Source of the DNA: an uncultured Oceanobacter sp.
GTDB taxonomy: Bacteria > Pseudomonadota > Gammaproteobacteria > Pseudomonadales > Oceanobacteraceae
Assembly (NCBI GenBank): GCA_913061185.1
Contig: CAJXTI010000006.1
Coordinates: 1 to 64,000, forward strand
DNA length: 64,000 nt
Direction: 5' to 3'
Numbering within the stretch: the stretch's first letter is position 1; each line of letters starts with the position of its first letter. A model generated the notes under the pieces. It ran no database searches, was not told the DNA's origin, and was given only the letters and a program-made list of their open reading frames with translations. Below, piece after piece: positions 17,739-26,815 of the stretch. The position numbers and the translations under genes were made by a program.

Positions 17739-18068
17739 ATGAGCATAAGCCGCCAAACCCTGGAACATTACCTGTACGAGTTTGATCAGGGATATCGGGT
17801 GAGTTACGTCAACTTTTTTCGTGCCAGTGATCTGACCGATGCTCAGCTGGTGCTGACGCTGGAGCGTGGCTGCGAGCGTCGCTCGTTTGCGTTTACCCAG
17901 CCGTTGTTTAACGACATCGACAAGAATCTGGTGGCCTGCCGCAGTCTTTATATTGCAACCATCAAAAGCTCCCCGCTGTCACCCAATCGGGTGGAAGTGG
18001 GAGATATCGAAGGTAACTTTGTCTATTTTACCGCCCGTACCGTCAAGAACATCACGCCGACCGCCTGA
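17739..18068 (+). CDS. Small conserved-looking protein of unknown function
   Basis: 109 residues from the ATG at 17739 (AGGAAG 5 bp upstream). An upstream in-frame ATG at 17673 is unlikely because it lacks a ribosome site. The protein is soluble, with beta-rich stretches (YRVSYVNFFRASDLTDAQLVLTL, VEVGDIEGNFVYFTART) and no motif I recognise. It stands alone between the epimerase and the glutamate-synthase-like gene. The 230 bp upstream (17510-17738) hold no gene or clear control element. Confidence 0.6.
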   Translation: MSISRQTLEHYLYEFDQGYRVSYVNFFRASDLTDAQLVLTLERGCERRSFAFTQPLFNDIDKNLVACRSLYIATIKSSPLSPNRVEVGDIEGNFVYFTARTVKNITPTA

Positions 18069-18247
18069 GTCTTTTTATTCCTGCACCCAAAGAGCGGCAG
18101 AGTCCGCTCGTCCCTTATCGCATCTTCCTGTTTGCAGAGCGCTTGCCGCTTTGATTGCAGAACAGACTGATAGCACGATGGTGACTTTTTTCAGTCGAGC
18201 CATCGGGTTAGTCTAGCCGCCTTCTGAACCATGTACTGAGGCTGGAT

Positions 18248-19774
18248 GTGACCGATACTCTGTTTGAACTTGCTGCGTACGGCGTATTGACCCTGATCGG
18301 GTTGTTGGCGGTGTTTACCCTGGCGCTGGGCGGTTGGATTCTTTACGCCTGGATGGTGGACGTGCGTCAGACGCAGCACACGGTCAGACGCAACTTTCCG
18401 GTTATTGGCCGGTTTCGCTACTTTTTTGAACATCTCGGTGAATTTTTCAGGCAGTATTTTTTTGCCATGGATCGTGAAGAAATGCCCTTTAATCGTGCCG
18501 ACCGTACTTGGGTTTATCGGGCTGCCAAACGCGAAAGTACGACGATTGCCTTTGGTTCTACCCATCGTCTGGATATACCGGGTACCGTTATTTTTGTGAA
18601 CAGTCCGTTCCCGTCTTTGAAACATGATTTTGCCAGTTCTGGGCCACTAACGATTGGTGAGCATTGTCGTACGCCTTACACGACGACTTCGCTGGTGAAT
18701 ATTTCCGGGATGAGTTTCGGGGCTTTGTCGAGTGTCGCGGTGACGGCCTTGTCTCGCGGTGCGGCGATGGCTGGCTGCTGGATGAACACCGGTGAGGGCG
18801 GGCTATCTCCCTATCATCTGGACGGCGGTTGTGATTTGGTGTTCCAGATTGGTACCGCCAAATATGGCGTGCGGGATGAACGGGGCCTGTTGGATGATGC
18901 CAAACTGAAAGCCATTGCCGAACACGGGCAGGTACGCATGTTTGAGATCAAGCTCAGTCAGGGGGCCAAGCCGGGTAAAGGCGGTATTTTACCGGCGACC
19001 AAGGTGAATGAAGAAATCGCCCGTATTCGCCATATTCCGATCTATGAGGATTCGATCAGTCCGAATGGTCACCCGGAAATCCGTTCCGTGGATGATTTGC
19101 TCGATATGGTCGAGCATGTTCGTGCGGTGACCGGTAAACCGGTTGGTTTCAAGGCGGTGCTGGGTGATATCGACTGGATTCGGGATTTGTGCAGGGCCAT
19201 TCAATTACGCGGCAAGCAAGTGGCACCGGACTTTATCACTCTCGATGGTGCCGAAGGCGGCACTGGTGCGGCACCCCAATCGTTGATGGATTATATGGGC
19301 TTGCCGTTAAACCAGTCGTTGCCGATGCTGGTGGATACGCTGGACGAGTTTCACCTGCGACCACGTATCCGCGTTATTGCGTCAGGCAAGCTGATTACGC
19401 CAGACCGGGTTGCCTGGGCGTTGTGTGTCGGTGCCGACTTTGTGGTATCGGCGCGTGGCTTTATGTTTGCTCTGGGTTGTATTCAGGCGTTGCAATGCAA
19501 CAAGAATACTTGCCCCACCGGGATTACCACCCACGATCCGCATTTGCAGAGTGGTCTGGTTCCGGCCGACAAGGCCCAGCGTGTAAAACATTTTGTTGAG
19601 GGGCTGGTACAGGAAGTGGGTGTTATTGCTCATTCCTGCGGAGTTGATGAACCGCGTGGCTTAAGCCGCCAGCACGCCCGTATTGTGCAACCGAACGGTG
19701 ACGCCCGACGGATGACGGATATTTATCGGGCGTCTTCCTTTCATCCTGGTAATGACCTGATGCCGGAAGACTGA
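18248..19774 (+). CDS. FMN-binding glutamate synthase family protein, membrane-anchored
   Basis: 508 residues from a GTG at 18248 with GAGG 6 bp upstream. A hydrophobic N-terminal helix (about 8-36) is followed by a GltB-type FMN barrel: SLVNISGMSFGALSSVAV, NTGEGGLSPYH, VRMFEIKLSQGAKPGKGG, DGAEGGTGAAP, and a cysteine cluster CNKNTCPTGITTHDP like the 3Fe-4S region of glutamate synthase. It lacks the glutaminase domain, so it is not a full glutamate synthase; similar stand-alone proteins have unknown substrates. It ends 4 bp from the convergent gene that follows. Confidence 0.88.
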   Translation: MTDTLFELAAYGVLTLIGLLAVFTLALGGWILYAWMVDVRQTQHTVRRNFPVIGRFRYFFEHLGEFFRQYFFAMDREEMPFNRADRTWVYRAAKRESTTIAFGSTHRLDIPGTVIFVNSPFPSLKHDFASSGPLTIGEHCRTPYTTTSLVNISGMSFGALSSVAVTALSRGAAMAGCWMNTGEGGLSPYHLDGGCDLVFQIGTAKYGVRDERGLLDDAKLKAIAEHGQVRMFEIKLSQGAKPGKGGILPATKVNEEIARIRHIPIYEDSISPNGHPEIRSVDDLLDMVEHVRAVTGKPVGFKAVLGDIDWIRDLCRAIQLRGKQVAPDFITLDGAEGGTGAAPQSLMDYMGLPLNQSLPMLVDTLDEFHLRPRIRVIASGKLITPDRVAWALCVGADFVVSARGFMFALGCIQALQCNKNTCPTGITTHDPHLQSGLVPADKAQRVKHFVEGLVQEVGVIAHSCGVDEPRGLSRQHARIVQPNGDARRMTDIYRASSFHPGNDLMPED

Positions 19775-19778
19775 GCGA

Positions 19779-20414
19779 CTACAGACTCATCAGGCGGCCG
19801 ACCAGCCGCTTGAGTACGCCGTCGTTGGCCAGTTGCCCGGCTGCTGTGCTGGTAATGCTGTTGGTGCCGGGGCGTGACAGTGTTTCGACGTAGCCGGCCA
19901 GACGAGCGGCGCTGTAAAACTGGTAGACCTCGGTGAGGGGGATATTCAACAGCCGTGCCGTGACATCCAATGCGACCGGGCGTCCAGACCAGAGCGCGGC
20001 GATACGCAGGGCATTGGGGCTACGATGAACACGGGTAAAGTTGGGCCACTGCACCAGAAAGGCAATATCATGGCTGGAGCAGCCAGTTAACAGGCGGCCA
20101 CGGGACAAGCGGCAGCCTGCTTGCCAGAGCAGTTCATCGACTGGACGGCCAGTACTGCGAGCGCGCTCCCGTATCGGCGAATCTGCTTTTAGCGCGACAA
20201 CCTTATATTCCCCTTCGACACCGCTCAGTATCCGGGTGATGCTGACGTTATTGACCAGATAGTGTTTTGATGAGCCGAGCAGGGTGAGAAACTGATTGGT
20301 TGAGCAGAGATAGGCATCGGAATAAAACAGAATCTGGATATCTTCACGATTTGCCAGAGTCTCTTTTATCAAACGAAAAATGCCGCTGTCGGTTACGGGA
20401 CGCGCTACTGCCAT
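19779..20414 (-). CDS. Hypothetical protein, possible C-terminal winged helix
   Basis: 211 residues; GAGG lies just before the ATG. I recognise no family. The middle contains LSRGRLLTGCSSHDIAFLVQWPN, and residues about 130-205 read like a helix-turn-helix bundle (LRIAALWSGRPVALDVTARLLNIPLTEVYQFYSAARLAGYVET), so a DNA-binding or signalling role is possible. No signal peptide or membrane helix. Confidence 0.6.
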   Translation of the reverse strand: MAVARPVTDSGIFRLIKETLANREDIQILFYSDAYLCSTNQFLTLLGSSKHYLVNNVSITRILSGVEGEYKVVALKADSPIRERARSTGRPVDELLWQAGCRLSRGRLLTGCSSHDIAFLVQWPNFTRVHRSPNALRIAALWSGRPVALDVTARLLNIPLTEVYQFYSAARLAGYVETLSRPGTNSITSTAAGQLANDGVLKRLVGRLMSL

Positions 20415-20864
20415 ATTTTCCTCACTACAACTGGGTACGCACGGTTACCAGAGTGCGTGATGTCCAAAAGAGGTACCTGCCTGGATTCCGGCAAAGGTTT
20501 TTCGACAATATACTGTTTTTGTGAACCCTGTCACCTTTGGATTGTGACAACGATCAACAATGGCCAAAAACTGGCCCAAAGAGATTCACAGGGTTTCGTT
20601 ATTACTGAGTGGTCTTAGAAATCTTGCCTTACGCCTGTATGGCAAAAGGGGCTATAACTGTATCTGCATACTTGATGGGTTTCAGAGTCGTCGGATAAGG
20701 TGTCTTGGCGCACGGGTGAAACCTGTCCTGACCCTGAGCGGGGTCAAGGTGCTTCATTTTATGGGCGTCATGATGGTGTCGTAGATGGCCCGTTATGATG
20801 CTGTAGCTTGTCAGTGGTAAAACGCCCTGACCCGGTAACGGGAGCAGGAATCAGGAGGTTGTGA
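20415..20864. other. Long intergenic region before the ATPase operon
   Basis: 450 bp between divergent genes, with no convincing ORF. A small inverted repeat TGACCC/GGGTCA lies at about 20730-20747 and a TATGAT that could be a -10 at 20794-20799 without a good -35. AGGAGG at about 20853-20858 is the ribosome site of the ATPase B gene. Confidence 0.4.
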
Positions 20865-22232
20865 ATGGGTTCAGACAGTACGTCCTATCGTTCGATCGTT
20901 GCGATTGTGGGTGATCTGGTGCGGTTGCGTGTTGCAGCTCCTGAATCTGGCAAGCCAACTCGGGTACGGTTGGACGATCTTGCGGTGCTGGTGAGTGGTG
21001 ATGGTACGACCAGTCGTCTGGCTCAGGTAATTGATATTCGCGATGAGCTGGTATCGATGCAAGTGTTTGATGGCACCAAGGGGTTGGCGACCGATGCCAG
21101 TGTGCAGTTTCTTGGCCATCCGATGCAGGTAACCTACTCTGCCAATATTCTCGGACGTATTTTTGACGGTCGCGGCAAACCGATGGATCACGGTCCTGCG
21201 CTTGATTTTGATAGCCAGGTCGAGATCGGTGGGCCAACCGTCAACCCCATGCGACGGGTGCTGGCATCTCGCATGATCCGTACCGGCGTGCCGATGATCG
21301 ACCTGTTTAATTGCCTGGTCGAGAGTCAGAAAATTCCGATTTTTTCCGTTTCCGGTGAACCCTATAACGCCTTTCTTGGCCGTATTGGTACTCAGGCGGA
21401 TGCGGATATTATTGTGTTTGGTGGCATGGGGCTGGGATTTGACGACTTTTATTCGTTCCGCAAAACCTTTGAAGATCAGGGTTCTTTTGCCCGTACGGTG
21501 ATGTTTGTTAATCAGGCATCGGATTCGATCGTCGAGCGCTTGCTGGTGCCGGATATGGCGCTGGCAGTGGCGGAACGTTTTGCGGTGGAAGAAGGCAAGC
21601 GGGTGCTGGTACTGTTGACCGATATGACGGCTTATGCCGACGCATTAAAAGAAATCGGTATTGCCAACGAACGGGTGCCGTCCAACCGTGGCTATATGGG
21701 AGATTTGTATTCGCAGCTGGCGCGGCGTTATGAAAAAGCCTGCGACTACGCCAAGGGCGGATCCGTTACCATTCTGGCGGTCACCACTATGCCGGGTAAC
21801 GATGTCAGTCATCCGGTGCCGGACAATACCGGCTATATCACCGAAGGCCAGTTCTACTTGCACGACGGCCAGCTGGATCCGTTCGGATCCTTGTCGCGGC
21901 TGAAACAATTGGTGATTGGCAAGCAGACCCGTGAAGACCACAGTCAGGTGATGAACACCATGATCCGGCTTTATTCCGGTGCGGTCGAAGCCGAGCAAAA
22001 GCAGGCCATGGCCTTTGATCTGAGCGATTACGATCAGCAGTTGTTGCAGTACGGTCAGTTATTTCGCCAGCACTTTATGGCATTGGATGTGTCAATGTCG
22101 CTGGAGCAGGCGTTAGATATGGGCTGGCAGCTGATGGCGCAATGCTTCCGGGCTGAGCAATTGCTGATGAAACCAGAACTGATCGACAAGTATTTTCCGA
22201 CCGCCACGTCGGATAACCCGGAGAGTGCCTGA
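20865..22232 (+). CDS. ntpB: V/A-type ATPase subunit B (non-catalytic)
   Basis: 455 residues, the usual length. It forms the non-catalytic part of the V1/A1 hexamer. The beta-barrel start is followed by MQVTYSANILGRIFDGRGKPMDHGP and a nucleotide-binding core without a canonical P-loop (PIFSVSGEPYNAFLGRIGTQ at the equivalent place), then VLVLLTDMTAYADALKEI and the SRLKQLVIGKQTREDH segment. AGGAGG lies 6 bp before the ATG. It is the first gene of the operon, which is unusual since A normally precedes B. Confidence 0.95.
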   Translation: MGSDSTSYRSIVAIVGDLVRLRVAAPESGKPTRVRLDDLAVLVSGDGTTSRLAQVIDIRDELVSMQVFDGTKGLATDASVQFLGHPMQVTYSANILGRIFDGRGKPMDHGPALDFDSQVEIGGPTVNPMRRVLASRMIRTGVPMIDLFNCLVESQKIPIFSVSGEPYNAFLGRIGTQADADIIVFGGMGLGFDDFYSFRKTFEDQGSFARTVMFVNQASDSIVERLLVPDMALAVAERFAVEEGKRVLVLLTDMTAYADALKEIGIANERVPSNRGYMGDLYSQLARRYEKACDYAKGGSVTILAVTTMPGNDVSHPVPDNTGYITEGQFYLHDGQLDPFGSLSRLKQLVIGKQTREDHSQVMNTMIRLYSGAVEAEQKQAMAFDLSDYDQQLLQYGQLFRQHFMALDVSMSLEQALDMGWQLMAQCFRAEQLLMKPELIDKYFPTATSDNPESA

Positions 22233-22233
22233 C

Positions 22234-22839
22234 ATGGCCCGCTTGCTGTTATCGAAGGCGACCTTGTCGGCCCAGCGACAGAAGCTGGCGGCCTACCAGC
22301 GGTTTTTACCGGCACTGGATATGAAGCGACAGCAGTTGCAGGGTGCCATCAAACAAGTGGAAGTCCAGCTGCAGCAACAGCAACAACAACAGCGGCAGCT
22401 GGAACAGCGCATTGCCGAACAAATGCCGATGCTGGCAGAAACCTCCATTGATTTGCAGGGTTTGTGCTCGGTGAATCGATTACGGTTGCAACGGCGCAAT
22501 ATTGTCGGCGTTTGGGTCAATGAGCTGGATGATATCGAATTTGATCTGGCAGATATTCCGCTGATGGCCAAACCGCACTGGGTCGCACCGTTGCAGCAAT
22601 GGCTGAAAGAGGGAATGACACTGGATGTTCGGCAACAGTTATTACAGCAGCAGCAGATCGTGATGGCAGCGGCCTTACGCAAGGTGACCCAGCGGGTGAA
22701 CCTGTTCGACAAGGTATTGATACCAGACACCCGTTCCAATATTCGTCGGATTGGCATTTATCTGGACGACAAGGAACGAGAGTCGGTAGTGACGTCAAAA
22801 ATTGCCAAAAACAAACGCCAGGCTGCGGGTGGCTTATGA
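22234..22839 (+). CDS. ntpD: V/A-type ATPase subunit D (central stalk)
   Basis: 201 residues; long N- and C-terminal helices forming the rotating coiled coil. Start at 22234 (MARLLLSKATLSAQRQKLAAYQRFLPALDMKRQQL), with GGAG 10 bp upstream; a GTG at 22225 would overlap ntpB. A glutamine-rich run (VQLQQQQQQQRQLEQ) from CAG/CAA codons lies in the first helix. The stop overlaps the start of the next gene. Confidence 0.92.
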   Translation: MARLLLSKATLSAQRQKLAAYQRFLPALDMKRQQLQGAIKQVEVQLQQQQQQQRQLEQRIAEQMPMLAETSIDLQGLCSVNRLRLQRRNIVGVWVNELDDIEFDLADIPLMAKPHWVAPLQQWLKEGMTLDVRQQLLQQQQIVMAAALRKVTQRVNLFDKVLIPDTRSNIRRIGIYLDDKERESVVTSKIAKNKRQAAGGL

Positions 22840-24686
22840 CGATTGTGGCATTAAAAAAAGTGGCTATCGCTGGCCGCGAAAAAGACAAGGATGCCGTCGT
22901 TGCCAAGTTGCAGGCATTTGGTCAGTTACATCTGATCAGTGCCCATGAGAGCGGTGAGGAAATACCGGAAGGGATTCGTCATCTGAACCAGGCGATACGA
23001 TTTCTGCAACAAGGTGAAACCCGCCGCCGACCCTTAAAAAAATTTACCGGTTTTCATTTGCAGCCGGTGGTGGATGAAGCCCTGGAGGTGCAGCAACAGC
23101 TGCGTAATCTGGAAGATCAGCGCGATGATGTTCAGGCCCGCATGCGGCGTATGTCGCCTTGGGGTGGCTTTCAATTTCCGGGTGACACGCTGGTGAATCA
23201 TATTCGGCTGTGGTTTTACCGGCTGCCGGTCAGCAAGCGCTCCTGGCTGGATCGGCTCTATCAGGATAACGCTGAATCCCGACCATCGGCTTTGGGCCAA
23301 GAGGCATCCAGCTGGCAGATTCCCTGGCAATTGGCAGGGCGCGACAGTCGTTTTCTTTATGTGGTGCTGGTCTCTGCGACTGAACCGCCAGCGGCGTGCA
23401 TGCCGGTGCCGCGTGAGCATCTTGGCTCCCGTTCATTGGCGCAGCTGACCGAGGCGTTGGAAAATCTTGAGCAATCCCTCGATTCACTACAATCCCGGCG
23501 TGAAGAACTGACTCGTTACTTGTTGTTGCTCAAACGTCATCAGGCCCGAACCCACAATCATGCACTTTGGCGTCAGGTGGTGGATCAGCTGTCGTCGGAT
23601 GGACAGGTATTTTCCCTGGTCGCCTGGGTGCCGGTGTCGGCTTTGCAGCAACTGACGGAGGTGGCGAGAGAGACCGGGTTTGCCTTTGTCGCGACCGATC
23701 CACAGCCAGACGAAACACCACCGACCTTGCTGCGGCCATTGGCGGGCTTTGCCGCTGGACGATTGTTGACCCGGTTTTATCAGTTACCGGCCTATCGATC
23801 CTGGGATCCGTCCGTGCATTTATACCTGTCGTTTGTGGTGTTTTTTGCCATGATCCTGTCGGATGGCGGTTATGCACTGGCACTGGGAGGCTTGCTGGCA
23901 TTGCGCTGGACGTCGATGGGCAAAAGTGAATCCGGTCGTGGACTGCGGCAGCTGGCGCTGTCTCTGGTTGGAGCATCGCTGGTCTGGGGCATGCTGGCGG
24001 GTAGCTATTTTGGTCTGACTCCGGCACCAGGGAGTTGGCTGGCGGCGCTGGTTGTGGTGGATATCAACCACTACAACGCGATGATGAAACTCTCGGTACT
24101 GACCGGTGTGCTGCACTTGCTGATCGCCAATGTCAGCCTGGCCTGGCATCGACGGCGAGAACGCTGGTTTGTGGTGAGCCGGATGGGCTGGTGTGCTGTG
24201 GTGCTGTCGGGTTGCTGGGCCGGTTTTGTCGGTATGTCTGTGGCCGTTGTAGCATTGTCGGTTGTCGCGCTACTGGCCATTGTGATTGGCTCCGGCTGGT
24301 CCGGTCCGGTCACGATGCCAGCCAGCCAGGGGAAGAGGTTGCTGCAACGGTTATTACGGGGAGTACTGGCGTTGTTAAGCCTGAGCCAGCTGTTTGGCGA
24401 TGTGCTCAGTTATATGCGGCTGTTTGCGTTGGGGTTGGCATCAGCGTCGCTGGCGCTGACTTTTAACCAGTTGGCAGGACAGGTAGCTGCGGCTGAAGGA
24501 GGCCTTGCCTTGCTGGGCGGCGGGCTGATTCTGTTACTGGGCCACCTGGTCAATATTGGCCTGGGTGTGATGAGTGGCGTGGTACACGGCCTGCGACTGA
24601 ATTTTATTGAATTTTATAACTGGGGCGAGCCGGGTGAAGGCTACGCTTTCCAGCCGTTTCAATTAAAGGAGTTGGAAGATGAATGA
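22836..24686 (+). CDS. ntpI: V/A-type ATPase subunit I (a-like, membrane stator)
   Basis: 616 residues from the ATG at 22836 that overlaps the ntpD stop (ATGA); the open frame extends upstream inside ntpD but is not coding there. The cytoplasmic N-terminal half (1-330) has coiled coil (ALEVQQQLRNLEDQRDDVQARM). The C-terminal half has about seven membrane helices, with LSYMRLFALGLASASLA carrying the essential arginine that faces the K-ring carboxylate. It provides the ion half-channels. Confidence 0.94.
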   Translation: MTIVALKKVAIAGREKDKDAVVAKLQAFGQLHLISAHESGEEIPEGIRHLNQAIRFLQQGETRRRPLKKFTGFHLQPVVDEALEVQQQLRNLEDQRDDVQARMRRMSPWGGFQFPGDTLVNHIRLWFYRLPVSKRSWLDRLYQDNAESRPSALGQEASSWQIPWQLAGRDSRFLYVVLVSATEPPAACMPVPREHLGSRSLAQLTEALENLEQSLDSLQSRREELTRYLLLLKRHQARTHNHALWRQVVDQLSSDGQVFSLVAWVPVSALQQLTEVARETGFAFVATDPQPDETPPTLLRPLAGFAAGRLLTRFYQLPAYRSWDPSVHLYLSFVVFFAMILSDGGYALALGGLLALRWTSMGKSESGRGLRQLALSLVGASLVWGMLAGSYFGLTPAPGSWLAALVVVDINHYNAMMKLSVLTGVLHLLIANVSLAWHRRRERWFVVSRMGWCAVVLSGCWAGFVGMSVAVVALSVVALLAIVIGSGWSGPVTMPASQGKRLLQRLLRGVLALLSLSQLFGDVLSYMRLFALGLASASLALTFNQLAGQVAAAEGGLALLGGGLILLLGHLVNIGLGVMSGVVHGLRLNFIEFYNWGEPGEGYAFQPFQLKELEDE

Positions 24687-25137
24687 GCTGGTCATGACCC
24701 TGGGCTGGATTGGAATTTTTGCTCCCGTTGCCCTGGGAGCCATTGGCAGTGTGATTGGTTGTGCACTGGCAGGTCAGGCAGCCATTGGTGCCATGCTGGA
24801 TACGGATAGTGGTTACGGGCGTTTTATCGGATTGTCGGTATTGCCATCGTCGTTTGTGATTTATGGCATCGTGCTGATGTTTACCTTGCAACGGGAAGTG
24901 AGTGTCACCAACGCCGCCGGTTTGTTTGGCATCGGCTTGTTATCCGGTCTGGCGTTAATGACAACAGGGGTCTGGCAAGGCCGGGCCTGTGCGTCAGCCA
25001 TCAGTGCCTCGAAGGAAAAGCCGGAAATCTTTGGTATGTCGATTGCTCCGGCTGCAATCGTTGAAGGTTTTGGCGTGTTTGTGTTTATTTTTGCACTGGT
25101 GCTGTCGGGCGGTATTCCTGCTCCGGCGGTTCAGTAA
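24679..25137 (+). CDS. ntpK: V/A-type ATPase subunit K (proteolipid ring)
   Basis: 152 residues with four membrane helices, i.e. a duplicated c-type hairpin. The ion-binding glutamate is E129 in helix 4 (PAAIVEGFGVFVF); the first hairpin has no carboxylate (LPSSFVIYGIV). The position of Gln65 of the sodium-binding E. hirae ring is Phe59 here, and Thr64 is Ser58, so Na+ coordination would be incomplete; Q100 in helix 3 is kept. The ATG overlaps the ntpI stop by 8 bp. Confidence 0.93.
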   Translation: MNELVMTLGWIGIFAPVALGAIGSVIGCALAGQAAIGAMLDTDSGYGRFIGLSVLPSSFVIYGIVLMFTLQREVSVTNAAGLFGIGLLSGLALMTTGVWQGRACASAISASKEKPEIFGMSIAPAAIVEGFGVFVFIFALVLSGGIPAPAVQ

Positions 25138-25195
25138 CAGAGTTATCGACGTTTGCCCGACGATTGATCGGGTCAGCGCAGGAGGATAAAGGTCG

Positions 25196-25885
25196 ATGAA
25201 ACAATCAGGCAGCGACGTTGTTTCCGCCGGTATTGACGAACTGGTTAACCGCTTGCGCCAGGACGGTGTTGAAGCGGGCGAGACAGCAGGGGCGGCGATA
25301 TTGGCCGATGCTCGTCAACAGGCGGCCGCCTTGTTGGCTGATGCTACCCGGCAGGCGGAGCAGTTGGTTGCCGATGCGCAACAGCAAGCCCAACGGCAGC
25401 AGCAGGCGGCAGCGGAAGCCATGCAGATTGCGTTTCGGGATCTGGTGCTGGATATGAAATCCATGCTGGAACAACGCTTCTCTGCGGATGTATCGCGGCT
25501 GGTGCGGCAGCAAATTGATCAGCCACAGTTATTGGCAAAACTGGTTCAGGCTGCGGCCGGACGACTGTTGGAACAGGCTGAGCTACCGCCGGAAGGCGAC
25601 CTGGAGTTGTTGTTGCCACCGCATATTCTGGCTCTGGATGATATTCGGCGAGCGCCGGAATCGGCGATGCAGGGGCCGCTGGCCGACCTGGCTTTTGCGT
25701 TACAAGTCGATATGTTGCGTGACGGCGTGACCCTGGCAAATCGATCCGATGACCACAATGGTATCAAGCTGGTGCTGCGTGGTCAGCAGGTTGAAGTAGA
25801 TCTCAGTGATCGGGCCATTGCCGGATTACTGCTGGGGTATTTGCAGCCCAGGTTTCGCGCCATTCTGGATGGCATTATTCGGTAG
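25196..25885 (+). CDS. ntpE: V/A-type ATPase subunit E (peripheral stalk)
   Basis: 229 residues. An alanine/glutamine-rich coiled coil (about 30-90) is followed by a globular C-terminus (KLVLRGQQVEVDLSDRAIAGLLLGYLQPRFRAIL). AGGAGG lies about 9 bp before the ATG. In the peripheral stalk it ties the A/B head to the membrane part. No separate subunit G/H gene is visible. Confidence 0.85.
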   Translation: MKQSGSDVVSAGIDELVNRLRQDGVEAGETAGAAILADARQQAAALLADATRQAEQLVADAQQQAQRQQQAAAEAMQIAFRDLVLDMKSMLEQRFSADVSRLVRQQIDQPQLLAKLVQAAAGRLLEQAELPPEGDLELLLPPHILALDDIRRAPESAMQGPLADLAFALQVDMLRDGVTLANRSDDHNGIKLVLRGQQVEVDLSDRAIAGLLLGYLQPRFRAILDGIIR

Positions 25886-25897
25886 CCGGCTGCTTTT

Positions 25898-25973
25898 ACG
25901 GCCATTGAATTTACAGGCCATTGAATTTACAGGCCATTGAATTTACGGGCCATTGAATTTACCGGCCATTGAA
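25898..25973 (+). repeat. 16-bp tandem repeat, five copies
   Basis: Unit AC(A/C/G)GGCCATTGAATTT repeated at 25898, 25913, 25929, 25945 and 25961 (the first copy one base short, the last truncated). It lies in the 150-bp gap between ntpE and the DUF2764 gene, inside the operon. GGCC flanks each unit, so the RNA could form alternative short pairings. Copy number may vary between strains. Confidence 0.9.
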
Positions 25974-26035
25974 CGACGGTTTAAACGTTGTAATCGTAAC
26001 TCCGATAAATTTTTAACAACCGGTTAGGGGTTTGA

Positions 26036-26815
26036 ATGGACTGGCGTGATCGTTACACCCTGTTGATGTCGAGTTTGCCTGCCCATGGGCGCTGGGGCAG
26101 TCGTCATCAAACGCCGCTTTCCCGGTTAAAGTTGGAGCGCCGGTTACGGCTGTTAAGTCCGCAAGATGCCGACTTGCTGGCGCGAATTGAGTCCTCACTG
26201 CAGTGGCGAGAGCTACCCATCAACACCGATAACCGCCGGCTGGTTGGGCGTCAGCAACAACTGCTTGATGCCTTACGCGATGAGGCTATTCGACCCGCCG
26301 CCGAAACCTCAGCACTGCTGACTCTGATTCAGCGGCGGCTGGATGTCAGAACTCTGGTGGCGGCGTTGTGGCGACGAGAATATCAACAGGCTGACAGCCC
26401 GTCTCCTGGAGGGGACTGGACGGTCAGCCGTTATCGCCAGATCATTGAACGTAACTGGCATGAACCAACGTTTCGTCTGGAAGTGGCTCAGCCCTGGCTG
26501 TCACAGGCGCTCCAGTTTATCCGCTTACACCAACCCTGGGAGCTGGAACAGATGCTGCTGCAGTACAACTGGGCCTGGATGGGGCGTAGTCACCTGCTCG
26601 GAGATAACAGCCTGATTGCCGTGGTGGTATACGTGCTCAAATGGGACATGCTGAACCGTCGGATTGGGTATGACGCCGACAATGCGGTGGTACGCTTTAA
26701 AAACTGGGTTACGGTGGATATAACGGCTGTGGTTCAGGATGATGACAGCAACCCGGCTCGGGACGCTGGAAATACATTTGCCAAAACCTCGGCTGCAGCC
26801 AAGAGAGAATTATGA
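26036..26815 (+). CDS. DUF2764 protein, V-ATPase-associated (subunit C-like?)
   Basis: 259 residues. The N-terminus matches DUF2764 (YTLLMSSLPAHGRW, TPLSRLKLERRLRLLSPQDADLL), a family found only in V-ATPase operons of chlamydiae, spirochaetes, Bacteroidetes and some proteobacteria, between subunits E and A. Helical throughout, without a signal peptide. No ordinary subunit C gene is present, so this protein may fill the place of C at the central stalk; this is inference. AGGGG lies 5 bp before the ATG, and the stop overlaps the ntpA start (ATGA). Confidence 0.82.
   Translation: MDWRDRYTLLMSSLPAHGRWGSRHQTPLSRLKLERRLRLLSPQDADLLARIESSLQWRELPINTDNRRLVGRQQQLLDALRDEAIRPAAETSALLTLIQRRLDVRTLVAALWRREYQQADSPSPGGDWTVSRYRQIIERNWHEPTFRLEVAQPWLSQALQFIRLHQPWELEQMLLQYNWAWMGRSHLLGDNSLIAVVVYVLKWDMLNRRIGYDADNAVVRFKNWVTVDITAVVQDDDSNPARDAGNTFAKTSAAAKREL

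Noticed and set aside
22599-22835. N-terminal extension of subunit I
   Set aside because: Lies wholly inside ntpD in another frame; the ATG at 22836 overlapping the ntpD stop gives the normal length.
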